DNA from: Nitrosopumilaceae archaeon | GTDB lineage: Archaea; Thermoproteota; Nitrososphaeria; Nitrososphaerales; Nitrosopumilaceae | Assembly: GCA_021296165.1 (NCBI GenBank) | Contig: JAGWAW010000045.1 | Coordinates: 1 to 7,770 of the forward strand | Reading direction: 5' to 3' | Length of the DNA stretch: 7,770 bases | Part shown: in pieces, positions 1 to 5,617 of the stretch | How the letters are laid out: each line of letters begins with the position of its first letter | Numbering within the stretch: position 1 is the first letter of the stretch | Made by a program: the position numbers and the translations under genes | The notes under the pieces: model-generated | Database searches by the model: none | The model's input: only the letters and a program-made list of their open reading frames with translations | Told to the model about the DNA's origin: nothing

Positions 1-153
1 TGCCATGATCCGAAGTACTGTTTAAGATCCTAGACGCATTTTTTCTACCCATCACCCGGCATTGCGGGAGGAACCGGTCCAGATACCGGCGACATGATTC
101 TCGGATAGCACAGCTCCCCGGCCATATAGAAAAATAGAAAAATGACGGTCCCC
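1..153. other. Noncoding left edge, probable end of an upstream gene
   Basis: No convincing reading frame is visible. All three plus frames close within the first 33 bases, so any plus-strand gene entering from the left ends here. A run of six T at 39-44 would suit archaeal oligo-T termination of such a gene. A weak hairpin (CCGGT, six-base loop, ACCGG) lies at about 75-90. The right end holds the T-rich tail of the minus-strand cdvB-like gene. The upstream gene cannot be identified from so little sequence. Confidence 0.4.
125..142 (-). terminator. T-rich terminator after cdvB
   Basis: On the minus strand, about a dozen bases after the cdvB stop codon, the sequence reads as two runs of five T separated by CTA. 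There is no strong hairpin. Archaeal RNA polymerase typically terminates at oligo-T runs without needing a stem, so this is a plausible terminator. It fits the end of a monocistronic cdvB transcript. Confidence 0.5.
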
Positions 154-798
154 CTACTCGTAGGCAGTGTTCGTCTGCGGGCCAGCCACAGGCGACGGTA
201 CCGACGGGAACTTGTCCCCTGTCTGCTGCTCGGCCACCGAGGATGCTTCTTGGAGTATGTTGTCTATCTCCTCGCCGGACATCTCTGACTCCAGGCTGAA
301 TGAGTCCCCGGCCAGCGAGCCCATCATCAGCCCGTTGAGCGTCTGCGTCATCGAGTTGAGTTCGGAGTCGGCTTCCGGCATGAACCTGCCCAGAGACGTC
401 TTGAGACCCTTCATCGTGGACATGGCCGGACCTATGGCTACCATGGCGTCACCCAGGTCGTGTACCGTGGTCAGCCGTAGCTGTACCTGCTCTAGGGCCA
501 TGCGGGCGTTGCTCATCATCTTGGAGACCTTACGGATCTCTGCCAGTTCGTTGGAGAGGATCTTGCTGGTCTGCGTGTCGTGGCTCTTCATGGCGACTAC
601 AATCCTCTGGAAGAGTTTGTTGTCGCGTTCGCGCATCTTGTTGAGCATGGCATCCATCTTCGATATCTGCATCTGCAGCTTGTTGACACCTACCTGTATG
701 CGGGGCTTGAGTGGCTCCTCAGGCTTGACGCTTCCCCGGAGTTTCTCGGACATACCCGGCTTCTCTTGCCGAGTCCATGACTTGTCAAAGCTTGTCAT
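154..798 (-). CDS. cdvB: CdvB-family ESCRT-III (Snf7) cell division protein
   Basis: The 214-residue product matches archaeal CdvB/ESCRT-III proteins, which polymerise at the inner membrane at mid-cell and constrict it during division together with CdvA and the ATPase CdvC. A basic, proline-containing N-terminus (about 1-33) leads into a long Snf7-type helical core (about 34-160). The core contains KPRIQVGVNKLQMQISKMDAML and the family-like stretch LSNELAEIRKVSKMMSNAR. An acidic helix (about 168-191) and a Pro/Ser-rich tail follow. I see no transmembrane segment and no clear proline-rich MIM2 motif for CdvC. I chose the ATG at 798 because MTSFDKSW reads like a natural CdvB start and a TTAA box lies 26 bases upstream. 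A GTG at 822 would add eight residues. Thaumarchaea carry several CdvB paralogues, and this one has neither cdvA nor cdvC beside it, so which paralogue it is remains open. The family call is firm. Confidence 0.88.
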   Translation of the reverse strand: MTSFDKSWTRQEKPGMSEKLRGSVKPEEPLKPRIQVGVNKLQMQISKMDAMLNKMRERDNKLFQRIVVAMKSHDTQTSKILSNELAEIRKVSKMMSNARMALEQVQLRLTTVHDLGDAMVAIGPAMSTMKGLKTSLGRFMPEADSELNSMTQTLNGLMMGSLAGDSFSLESEMSGEEIDNILQEASSVAEQQTGDKFPSVPSPVAGPQTNTAYE

Positions 799-819
799 GG
801 GAGGAGGTCTATTGATTCG

Positions 820-828
820 CACTTAATG
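820..828 (-). promoter_or_regulatory. TATA box of cdvB
   Basis: The minus strand reads CATTAAGTG, with its TTAA core centred about 26 bases before the ATG at 798. This would place the transcription start on or next to the start codon, giving a leaderless mRNA. No Shine-Dalgarno sequence precedes the ATG; the bases there are C/T-rich, which supports this reading. The box is only a partial match to the archaeal TATA consensus. Confidence 0.45.
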
Positions 829-855
829 GGCATGGTGTAGAATGATGCACTACAG

Positions 856-865
856 ATTAAATTTA
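856..865 (+). promoter_or_regulatory. TATA box of the racemase-like gene
   Basis: ATTAAATTTA stands out as an AT-only block in GC-rich surroundings. Its centre is about 26 bases before the GTG start at 886, the spacing expected between an archaeal TATA box and the transcription start of a leaderless gene. It lies 38 bases from the alternative cdvB start at 822, which is too far to serve that start. Confidence 0.6.
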
Positions 866-869
866 GTTG

Positions 870-887
870 ACCGTGCTACCGCACGGT
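870..887. repeat. Perfect inverted repeat over the racemase-like gene start
   Basis: ACCGTGC and GCACGGT form a perfect 7-base dyad separated by TACC. It covers the predicted transcription start and the first two bases of the GTG start codon, directly downstream of the TATA box. An operator in this position would block the promoter or initiation. Alternatively, the dyad could fold as a hairpin occluding the start codon if transcription begins upstream of it. The dyad is seen directly; its function is inferred. Confidence 0.5.
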
Positions 888-1632
888 GGCCACCATAGCC
901 GTCTTCGACTCGGGGCTGGGCTCACTGGGAGTGGTACGGGCCCTCCGCCGCGTGTCGCGCTGCGACATCATATACTATGCGGACACGGCCAGCCACCCAT
1001 ACGGAACAAAGCCCGTGGCCGAGCTGCGCCGCATCGTATTCGGCACGATACGCGGCCTCCGGGAGAGGTTTGCGCCGGACCTGGTGGTGGTCGGCTCCAA
1101 CACGCCCACCCTGCTGCTGGAGGGCATGGAGGACCGCTCCACGATGGGGGTGTGGCCCCCCCTGCGCGAGGCCGCCCGCATCGGCCGCGCCGCGACGGTG
1201 CTGGCCACCCGCTCCGTGGTCGAGTCGGGCGCGGTGCGCAGGTACGCCGGCTCGCTGGACCTGGACCTGCACATACGGGAGGTGGACGCCTCGGCCCTGG
1301 TGAGGATGGCCGAGACCGGCGCGTTCCTGGACGACCCGGAGGGCTGCCGCGGCGTGATACGGGGAGTACTGCGGGACGTGCGGGGGACGTGCGTCCTATC
1401 CAGCACGCACCTGCCATTCCTGAGGGGCATGATGGAGTCTGTCCGGCCCGACATGGTATTTCTGGATCCGGCCGACATGGTGGCCGGGCGCGCCGTATCC
1501 GCGGCGGGCTCCGGCGGGGGCGGCACCCTGCGGGTGTACGCATCAGGCGGCCACGACATAGAACCGCTGCTGCGCCGGCTGGGGGTGCTCCAAGCGGTCT
1601 CTAGGCTGAACCTCGGCGGTAGCCGTGGGTGA
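886..1632 (+). CDS. Glutamate-racemase-like protein lacking both catalytic cysteines
   Basis: This 248-residue protein belongs to the Asp/Glu racemase superfamily, whose standard members interconvert L- and D-glutamate using two cysteines. Family landmarks are present in order: FDSGLGSL (7-14, usual FDSGVGGL), YYADTASHPYGT (30-41, usual GDTARxPYG), VVVGSNTPT (67-75, usual ACNTASA), LATRSVVESGAV (106-117) and VLSSTHLPFL (170-179, usual LGCTHYPLL). Both catalytic cysteines are serine here, Ser71 and Ser173, while Asp8, the Asn-Thr pair and His175 remain. Classical racemisation is therefore unlikely. The protein may be a substrate-binding or regulatory relative, or may catalyse a different reaction. 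The GTG at 886 is the only in-frame start, because a TGA lies 18 bases before it. The gene diverges from cdvB. Its last 32 bases overlap the tail of convergent cbiF. An archaeon is not expected to make bacterial peptidoglycan, so a wall role is not implied. Confidence 0.75.
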   Translation: MATIAVFDSGLGSLGVVRALRRVSRCDIIYYADTASHPYGTKPVAELRRIVFGTIRGLRERFAPDLVVVGSNTPTLLLEGMEDRSTMGVWPPLREAARIGRAATVLATRSVVESGAVRRYAGSLDLDLHIREVDASALVRMAETGAFLDDPEGCRGVIRGVLRDVRGTCVLSSTHLPFLRGMMESVRPDMVFLDPADMVAGRAVSAAGSGGGGTLRVYASGGHDIEPLLRRLGVLQAVSRLNLGGSRG

Positions 1633-2359
1633 AGGTCTTGTCGTACAGCCTGGAGTACTCGTAGGATGAGGGCTGGACCACCTCCCCGATTATTATGGTG
1701 GCCGTGCGGGTGATGCGGGCGGCGCGCACCTTCTGCGGTATGTCCTGCAGGGTTCCGGTTACGACGCGCTGGTCGTCCCAGCTGGCCCGGTACACCACGG
1801 CGGCCGGCGTCCCGGGCGGGTAGCCGCCGGATACGGCCTCCCGCACGATGCGGTCCAGCAGGTGGACGCTCAGGTACAGCACCATTGTGGCGCCGTGGGA
1901 GGCCAGGGCCTCTATGCTCTCCCGCTCCGGCACGTCGGTGCGGGAGCCCATCCTAGTCATTATTATGGTCTGGGTCACGCCGGGCAGGGTGAGCTGGGTG
2001 CGCAGGGCGGCGGCCGAGGACAGCATGGCCGTCACCCCCGGTATTATGACACAGGATATGCCCCGCTCCTCCAGGTGGTCGATCTGCTCGCGGACTGCCC
2101 CGTATATGGTGGGGTCGCCGTCGTGCAGGCGCACCGTGACCTCGCCCCGCGAGGCGGCCTCGTACAGTATGTCGGTTATCTGCTGACGGACCATCCCCGA
2201 GGCGTCGTGGAGGGCCCCCCCGCACATGTCCAGAATGGGCTGCGGTATCAGGGAGCCCGAGTACACCACCGTGCCGGCCTTTTTGATCAGGTTGGCGCCC
2301 TTTATGGTTATGAGATCGGGATCCCCCGGCCCACACCCCACAAAATGCACCTCAGGCAC
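1601..2359 (-). CDS. cbiF: Cobalt-precorrin-4 / precorrin-4 C11-methyltransferase
   Basis: CbiF/CobM transfers a methyl group from S-adenosylmethionine to C-11 of (cobalt-)precorrin-4 in the cytoplasm during corrin-ring synthesis. The 252-residue length is normal for the family. The tetrapyrrole methylase fold is marked by FVGCGPGDPDLITIKG (6-21) and VVYSGSLI (31-38). The nucleotide-binding HDGDPTIYGAV follows (79-89), then IIPGVTAMLSSAAAL (105-119) and TRMGSRTDVPERES (135-148). The C-terminal SRLYDKTFTHGYR (236-248) is characteristic of CbiF. It starts with GTG inside the end of cbiL, overlapping by 8 bases, so the two genes form one transcript from the cbiL promoter with probable translational coupling. 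Its 3' end overlaps the racemase-like gene by 32 bases on the opposite strand. The sequence alone does not settle whether the true substrate carries cobalt; the anaerobic route is expected in archaea. Confidence 0.93.
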   Translation of the reverse strand: MPEVHFVGCGPGDPDLITIKGANLIKKAGTVVYSGSLIPQPILDMCGGALHDASGMVRQQITDILYEAASRGEVTVRLHDGDPTIYGAVREQIDHLEERGISCVIIPGVTAMLSSAAALRTQLTLPGVTQTIIMTRMGSRTDVPERESIEALASHGATMVLYLSVHLLDRIVREAVSGGYPPGTPAAVVYRASWDDQRVVTGTLQDIPQKVRAARITRTATIIIGEVVQPSSYEYSRLYDKTFTHGYRRGSA

Positions 2360-3071
2360 GCTTTACCACCAGTATGGAAAAGTATTTGGTGGTCAGGACC
2401 CCCCGGTCCACGTCCCCCAGGGTCAGGCGGCGCACTATCTCCTGCTCGGTGCCCAGGTCCTGGCCTATGGCGAAGAGTGAGTCGTCGGGGAACCCGGACT
2501 CTTTGAGTATGTCTATGACCTGGTCAAAGTACCTGCCGTCCTTCAGGAACACCATAACGTCGGAGTTGCGGGCTATCTCCCGGACCGAGCTCAGCTCGTA
2601 GCACGAGGGTATGATGGAGACCTTCTCGGCGCCCTCCGCTATGCTGACCCCCACCTTGGAGGCGAACGTGAACATCGAGACTATGCCCGGTATTACGGTG
2701 ATGTCCATGTCAGGATGGCTCCGCTCCAGCTCCCGGTGCATGTATATCCAGGTGCTGTACAGGTAGGGATCCCCCACCGTCACGTACACCACATTGCGGC
2801 CGCCGTTCACCTCGCCGGCCATCTGGGCGGCGTTCCGCTTCCATGTGGACTCCAGTATGTCGGGGTCCTTGGTCATCGGGAAGGTCATCTTGATTATATC
2901 CTGGCGGGAGCGGTCCAGCAGCGACTCGACGACCGCCAGGGCTATGCTGGGGCGGTCCTCGGCCGAGGCCGGGCACATCACGGTGTCGGCCTCCCGTATG
3001 GCCCTCACCGCCTTTACTGTGAGAAGATCCGGGTCCCCCGGTCCCACACCTATGGCCGTCAACCGCGACAT
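2352..3071 (-). CDS. cbiL: Cobalt-precorrin-2 / precorrin-2 C20-methyltransferase
   Basis: CbiL/CobI methylates C-20 of (cobalt-)precorrin-2 with S-adenosylmethionine, the entry step into the corrin branch. The 239-residue product begins MSRLTAIGVGPGDPDLLTVK, the glycine-rich tetrapyrrole methylase signature. ADTVMCPAS (28-36) follows, typical of CbiL. Then come YVTVGDPYLYSTWIYM (96-111, with the VGDPxxYST motif) and VIPGIVSMF (126-134). The frame stays open upstream to 3443, but the upstream translation is low complexity and unlike the family. The ATG at 3071 aligns with the methylase start and lies 27 bases after a strong TATA box, so the mRNA is probably leaderless. It is the first gene of a two-gene unit with cbiF. 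CbiH, another methylase of this superfamily, is less likely given the ADTVMCP and VGDPYLYST segments. Confidence 0.92.
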   Translation of the reverse strand: MSRLTAIGVGPGDPDLLTVKAVRAIREADTVMCPASAEDRPSIALAVVESLLDRSRQDIIKMTFPMTKDPDILESTWKRNAAQMAGEVNGGRNVVYVTVGDPYLYSTWIYMHRELERSHPDMDITVIPGIVSMFTFASKVGVSIAEGAEKVSIIPSCYELSSVREIARNSDVMVFLKDGRYFDQVIDILKESGFPDDSLFAIGQDLGTEQEIVRRLTLGDVDRGVLTTKYFSILVVKRA

Positions 3072-3094
3072 GGGGTATGGGGGGCGGCGGCCAA

Positions 3095-3102
3095 TTAAAA
3101 AT
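3095..3102 (-). promoter_or_regulatory. TATA box of the cbiL-cbiF unit
   Basis: The minus strand reads ATTTTTAA in a GC-rich context, centred about 27 bases before the cbiL ATG. This is the best TATA box in the window and predicts a leaderless cbiL mRNA. No B12-riboswitch-like element fits in such an arrangement, so any cobalamin control would have to act by another mechanism. Confidence 0.65.
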
Positions 3103-3430
3103 CTAGGCGGATGCACCCACAGATGGTCTGGCCACGCCGGGATGTGCGGGAGAGCGGCGGCGCGCCGGGCCCCCCTGCCGCGCCGCCCACCGTGCATTGC
3201 GGATGTCCGGCATCCAGTCCCGTTACACCACCAGCCTTTGCGGGGGAACCCACCGGCGGAATAGTTAACAAGTGGAAATCCAAGGCGCCTGTGGCGATGC
3301 ACAGGAGCAAAGACGTGCCGGCGGGGGCCGGATACCCCCCACGGTCCGGGAACCAAAAGTGCAGGATGCCGGGGTGGCGCAAAACCCACGCCCCGTTGGC
3401 GGGCCGCGGCGAGCCCCCTGGAGGCTCCCA
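3103..3430. other. Region between cbiL and the TPR gene, with GC-rich dyad
   Basis: About 330 bases separate the cbiL promoter from the TPR start. Open frames cross it on both strands, but their translations are rich in Pro, Gly and Arg and resemble no family, as expected of GC-rich noncoding DNA. A perfect 9-base inverted repeat (GGCGGCGCG at 3156-3164, CGCGCCGCC at 3179-3187) with a 14-base loop lies in the middle. A shorter dyad, GGATG and CATCC around TCCGG, follows at about 3200-3215. A weak TATA-like element, ATAGTTAACA (3261-3270), could start a TPR transcript near 3293, giving a leader of about 140 bases. Confidence 0.45.
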
Positions 3431-3434
3431 GTGA
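3297..3434 (+). CDS. Possible small leader ORF coupled to the TPR gene
   Basis: A 45-codon ORF starting ATG (MHRSKDVPAG) and ending with TGA shares the bases GTGA with the TPR gene start at 3431. This stop/start overlap is typical of translational coupling. It lies about 30 bases after the TATA-like GTTAAC, so it could be read from a near-leaderless transcript. An in-frame GTG at 3291 is an alternative start. The predicted peptide is basic and Pro/Gly-rich (SRSG-type composition, three lysines near the middle) and resembles nothing I know. A chance ORF in GC-rich DNA is quite possible. Confidence 0.25.
   Translation: MHRSKDVPAGAGYPPRSGNQKCRMPGWRKTHAPLAGRGEPPGGSQ
3420..3424 (+). promoter_or_regulatory. 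Shine-Dalgarno site setting the TPR start
   Basis: GGAGG stands six bases before the GTG at 3431 and complements the CCUCC near the 3' end of archaeal 16S rRNA. It is the only clear Shine-Dalgarno site at any gene start in the window. It decides for this GTG over the GTG at 3272 and the ATG at 3491. Confidence 0.6.
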
Positions 3435-4825
3435 GGCGCGCACGCAGGACGCCGTCCCGGGGCCAGAACCCCACGGGCAAGGCGGCCGAGATGCACCAGC
3501 GCGGGGTGGACCTGTATGAGAAGTGCAGGTACAAGGAGGCGGCGGAGTTGTTCAAACGCGCCCTGGAGATACAGCCGGAGTACGCCGATGCCCACTGGCT
3601 GATGGGGCTGACGCTGCTACGCCAAGGGGACGGGAAAGGGGCCGCCGCGCATCTGGATCGGGGCGGAGAGACGTACCCGGCGGATCCGGCCAAGTATGCC
3701 GAGATGGGCACCCAGATGATGAATGTCGGAGAGTACGGCAGGGCTGCGGACCTGTACGGGCGGGCAGTCGGGTTGGATCCGGCCAACTCTGTCACCCACA
3801 GACTCTGGGGGGAAGCCCTCCACCAGTTGGGTGACGAGGACGGGGCGCTGGACTGCTATAATGCAGCCATACGGGCAGATCCGGCGGATCCCGCCGGGTA
3901 CCAGTACAAGGGGACCGCCCTGGCCAACGCGGGCAGGGACGCCGAGGCCACGGACTGCTACAAGGCCGCCATACGGCTGGCCCCCGACAGCGCCGAGTCC
4001 TACTACCCGATGATAGTTCACCTAGTCAATCAGGACAGAAACATAGCGGCATCCAAAACCATCAGGAAGGCAGTCAGGTTGGGCCCGGACCGCGCCGAGG
4101 CATACTGCCGCGCCGGGGAGATGCTGTTGCGCGCCGGGTATGTGTCCATGAGCATCAATCTTCTGGACAGGGCCATCAGGCTGAAACCCGACCACGCCGA
4201 GGCCCACCGCGCCAAGAGCTCGGCTCTGCTGGATCTTGGCAAGCACCAGAACGCCCTGGAGTACGCCATCAAGGCCTCAAAGATGGATCCGGGCGACCCC
4301 TACTCGTACTACAACGCGGGCACGTCGCTGATGAACATGGGCAGGCACAAGGAGGCCATACCATACCTGGACAAGTCGCTGGAGCTGGACCCCAATCATG
4401 CCAGCACGCACAACAACAAGGGGTCGGTCCTGACGGCCATGGGTGACACCCAGGGGGCGCTAGCGTGTTTCAGGAGGACCATAGAGCTGGCCCCCTACCA
4501 CTCCAACGCGCACTGCAACATTGGCAAGGTGCTGCTGCATATCGGAGAGCGCGGCGGCGACGCCCTCAGGTACCTCATGAGGGCGACGGAGCTGGCCACC
4601 GACAACCCCCACACCATGTATGTCGCGGCGCAGGGGATGGCTGCCCTTGGCGAGTATGGCCGGGCGGCGGCCGCCCTCAAGGAGGTCATAAGGCTGGACC
4701 CCAACCATCAGGAGGCGGCCCTTCTTCTGGGCATGGTGCGGAGGGTCGGGTCTCGGAGGGGGCGCCGGATGCTCCGGCGCGCCCCAGGCAAGAGCGGTTG
4801 GATCCGCATCCGGGACGGCAGCTAG
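3431..4825 (+). CDS. Protein of twelve tetratricopeptide repeats
   Basis: The 464-residue product is almost entirely a TPR solenoid, a helical scaffold for protein-protein contacts. Twelve consecutive repeats of 33-35 residues run from about residue 21 to 427. They keep the usual spacing of G, A, Y/F, A and P, for example the ends ALEIQPEYAD, AIRADPADP, AIRLAPDSA, SLELDPNHA and VIRLDPNHQ. Repeats 2 and 6 are the most divergent. The N-terminus (MRRARRTPSRG) and the C-terminal tail after 427 (RRVGSRRGRRMLRR) are both strongly basic. There is no signal peptide, membrane segment or attached enzymatic domain. The start is set by GGAGG six bases before the GTG; the frame is open back to 3272, but that extension is not repeat-like. 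It stands alone between cobalamin genes on the opposite strand, and nothing ties it to cobalamin synthesis. Its partner and role are unknown. Confidence 0.88.
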   Translation: MRRARRTPSRGQNPTGKAAEMHQRGVDLYEKCRYKEAAELFKRALEIQPEYADAHWLMGLTLLRQGDGKGAAAHLDRGGETYPADPAKYAEMGTQMMNVGEYGRAADLYGRAVGLDPANSVTHRLWGEALHQLGDEDGALDCYNAAIRADPADPAGYQYKGTALANAGRDAEATDCYKAAIRLAPDSAESYYPMIVHLVNQDRNIAASKTIRKAVRLGPDRAEAYCRAGEMLLRAGYVSMSINLLDRAIRLKPDHAEAHRAKSSALLDLGKHQNALEYAIKASKMDPGDPYSYYNAGTSLMNMGRHKEAIPYLDKSLELDPNHASTHNNKGSVLTAMGDTQGALACFRRTIELAPYHSNAHCNIGKVLLHIGERGGDALRYLMRATELATDNPHTMYVAAQGMAALGEYGRAAAALKEVIRLDPNHQEAALLLGMVRRVGSRRGRRMLRRAPGKSGWIRIRDGS

Positions 4826-4879
4826 CTGGCCGGGCCGCAGATGGGGCGCCGGCCGCAGGATCCCGTACGGCCTGCCGCG

Positions 4880-4905
4880 GCCGGGTGGCACGCCACGTAC
4901 CCGGC
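4880..4905. terminator. Hairpin between convergent TPR and cbiT genes
   Basis: GCCGGGT (4880-4886) and ACCCGGC (4899-4905) form a perfect 7-base stem. The loop can pair further through TGG and CCA. It sits in the 174-base gap between the stop codons of two convergent genes, where a bidirectional terminator would be expected. Only a short T run (four T at about 4925) follows on the plus strand, so the assignment is tentative. I saw nothing else in the gap. Confidence 0.3.
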
Positions 4906-4999
4906 AGCCCCAGCCGGACACTGCCCTTTTCGTCCTGTCCAGCGTCGGCGAGTACCGCACCCAAGACGCGTTCCCTGCCCGGCACCGGCAAGACGCTGC

Positions 5000-5587
5000 C
5001 TATGCCGACGCCGAGACTATGGTGACGGGGTTGCGGGCCAGCATCATGGTGCCGGTGCTGGTGCGGCGGCTCTTGAGTATTGTGACCTGCACTATATCGG
5101 CATCCTTGAGGTTGCACCCCTCCATGGTACGCAGCACGTCGGCGAGCGTCTCAATGAGTATGGTCCCTATCACGATGCGGCCGCCGGACCGCAGTCGGCG
5201 CGAGCACATCCGCAGTATCTCGGCGGTCTCGCCGCCGGTCCCCCCCACTATTACGGAGTCGGGCTCCGGCAGCGTCGGTATCACGTCGCGCGCCTCGCCC
5301 AGAAACGTGCGTATGTTGGACAGCCCGAACCGGGCGGCGTTCCGTTCGGTCAGTTTGATGGCCACAGGATCTCGGTCCACGGCCAGCACCACTCCCTCCT
5401 CCCCGGCCTGCATGGCCGCCTCCACCGAGACGGATCCGCTGCCGCACCCTATGTCGTATATGGTGTCACCGGCTGACAGCCGGGCCTTGGATATCTGTAT
5501 GGCCCTTATCTCCTCCTTGGTGATGGGCACACCCTCGGCCCTCTCGAAGAGGCCGTCGGGTATTCCGGGGGTCCTGTACCGCCACAC
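5000..5587 (-). CDS. cbiT: Cobalt-precorrin-6B C15-methyltransferase (decarboxylating)
   Basis: CbiT methylates C-15 and removes the carboxyl of the C-12 acetate side chain of (cobalt-)precorrin-6B/7 intermediates. Unlike CbiL and CbiF it is a class I Rossmann methyltransferase. The 195-residue product is close to the normal length of a stand-alone archaeal CbiT. It shows GIPDGLFERAEGVPITKEEIRA (8-29), which is the CbiT entry motif. The SAM-binding motif I is YDIGCGSGSVSVEAA (44-58), and an acidic ribose-binding residue lies in LAVDRDP (68-74). IVGGTGGE (113-120) and MMLARNPV (181-188) follow, both typical of the family. There is no CbiE domain fused, unlike the bacterial CobL fusion. The start is GTG, 27 bases after a TATA box that overlaps the stop codon of the gene upstream. 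It therefore probably has its own leaderless transcript, separate from cbiL-cbiF. Confidence 0.93.
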   Translation of the reverse strand: MWRYRTPGIPDGLFERAEGVPITKEEIRAIQISKARLSAGDTIYDIGCGSGSVSVEAAMQAGEEGVVLAVDRDPVAIKLTERNAARFGLSNIRTFLGEARDVIPTLPEPDSVIVGGTGGETAEILRMCSRRLRSGGRIVIGTILIETLADVLRTMEGCNLKDADIVQVTILKSRRTSTGTMMLARNPVTIVSASA

Positions 5588-5610
5588 GGCGCATACCAGG
5601 CCGGGGCCGG

Positions 5611-5617
5611 TTAAAAG
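5611..5617 (-). promoter_or_regulatory. TATA box of cbiT inside the preceding stop codon
   Basis: The minus strand reads CTTTTAA centred about 27 bases before the cbiT GTG. The TAA of this box is also the stop codon of the OB/HD gene, so promoter and gene end share the same bases. It suggests that cbiT is transcribed independently even though only 23 bases separate the two genes. Confidence 0.55.

Noticed and set aside
885..894. GGTGGCCACC palindrome at the racemase-like start
   Set aside because: A short GC palindrome encoding the first codons; the adjacent 7-base dyad with a spacer is the stronger signal.
968..1559. Long minus-strand frames opposite the racemase-like gene
   Set aside because: Arg/Pro/Ser-rich shadows produced by GC-rich codons; the plus strand carries clear family motifs.
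3272..3430. N-terminal extension of the TPR protein from the GTG at 3272
   Set aside because: The translation is not TPR-like and looks like GC-rich noncoding sequence; GGAGG six bases before the GTG at 3431 marks a better start.
2352..3443. A 363-codon form of cbiL starting at 3443
   Set aside because: The first 124 residues are Gly/Pro/Arg-rich with no family likeness; the methylase signature begins at the ATG at 3071, which has a TATA box at leaderless distance.
3265..3795. Minus-strand frames crossing the TPR start
   Set aside because: No family resemblance and antisense to clear TPR repeats.
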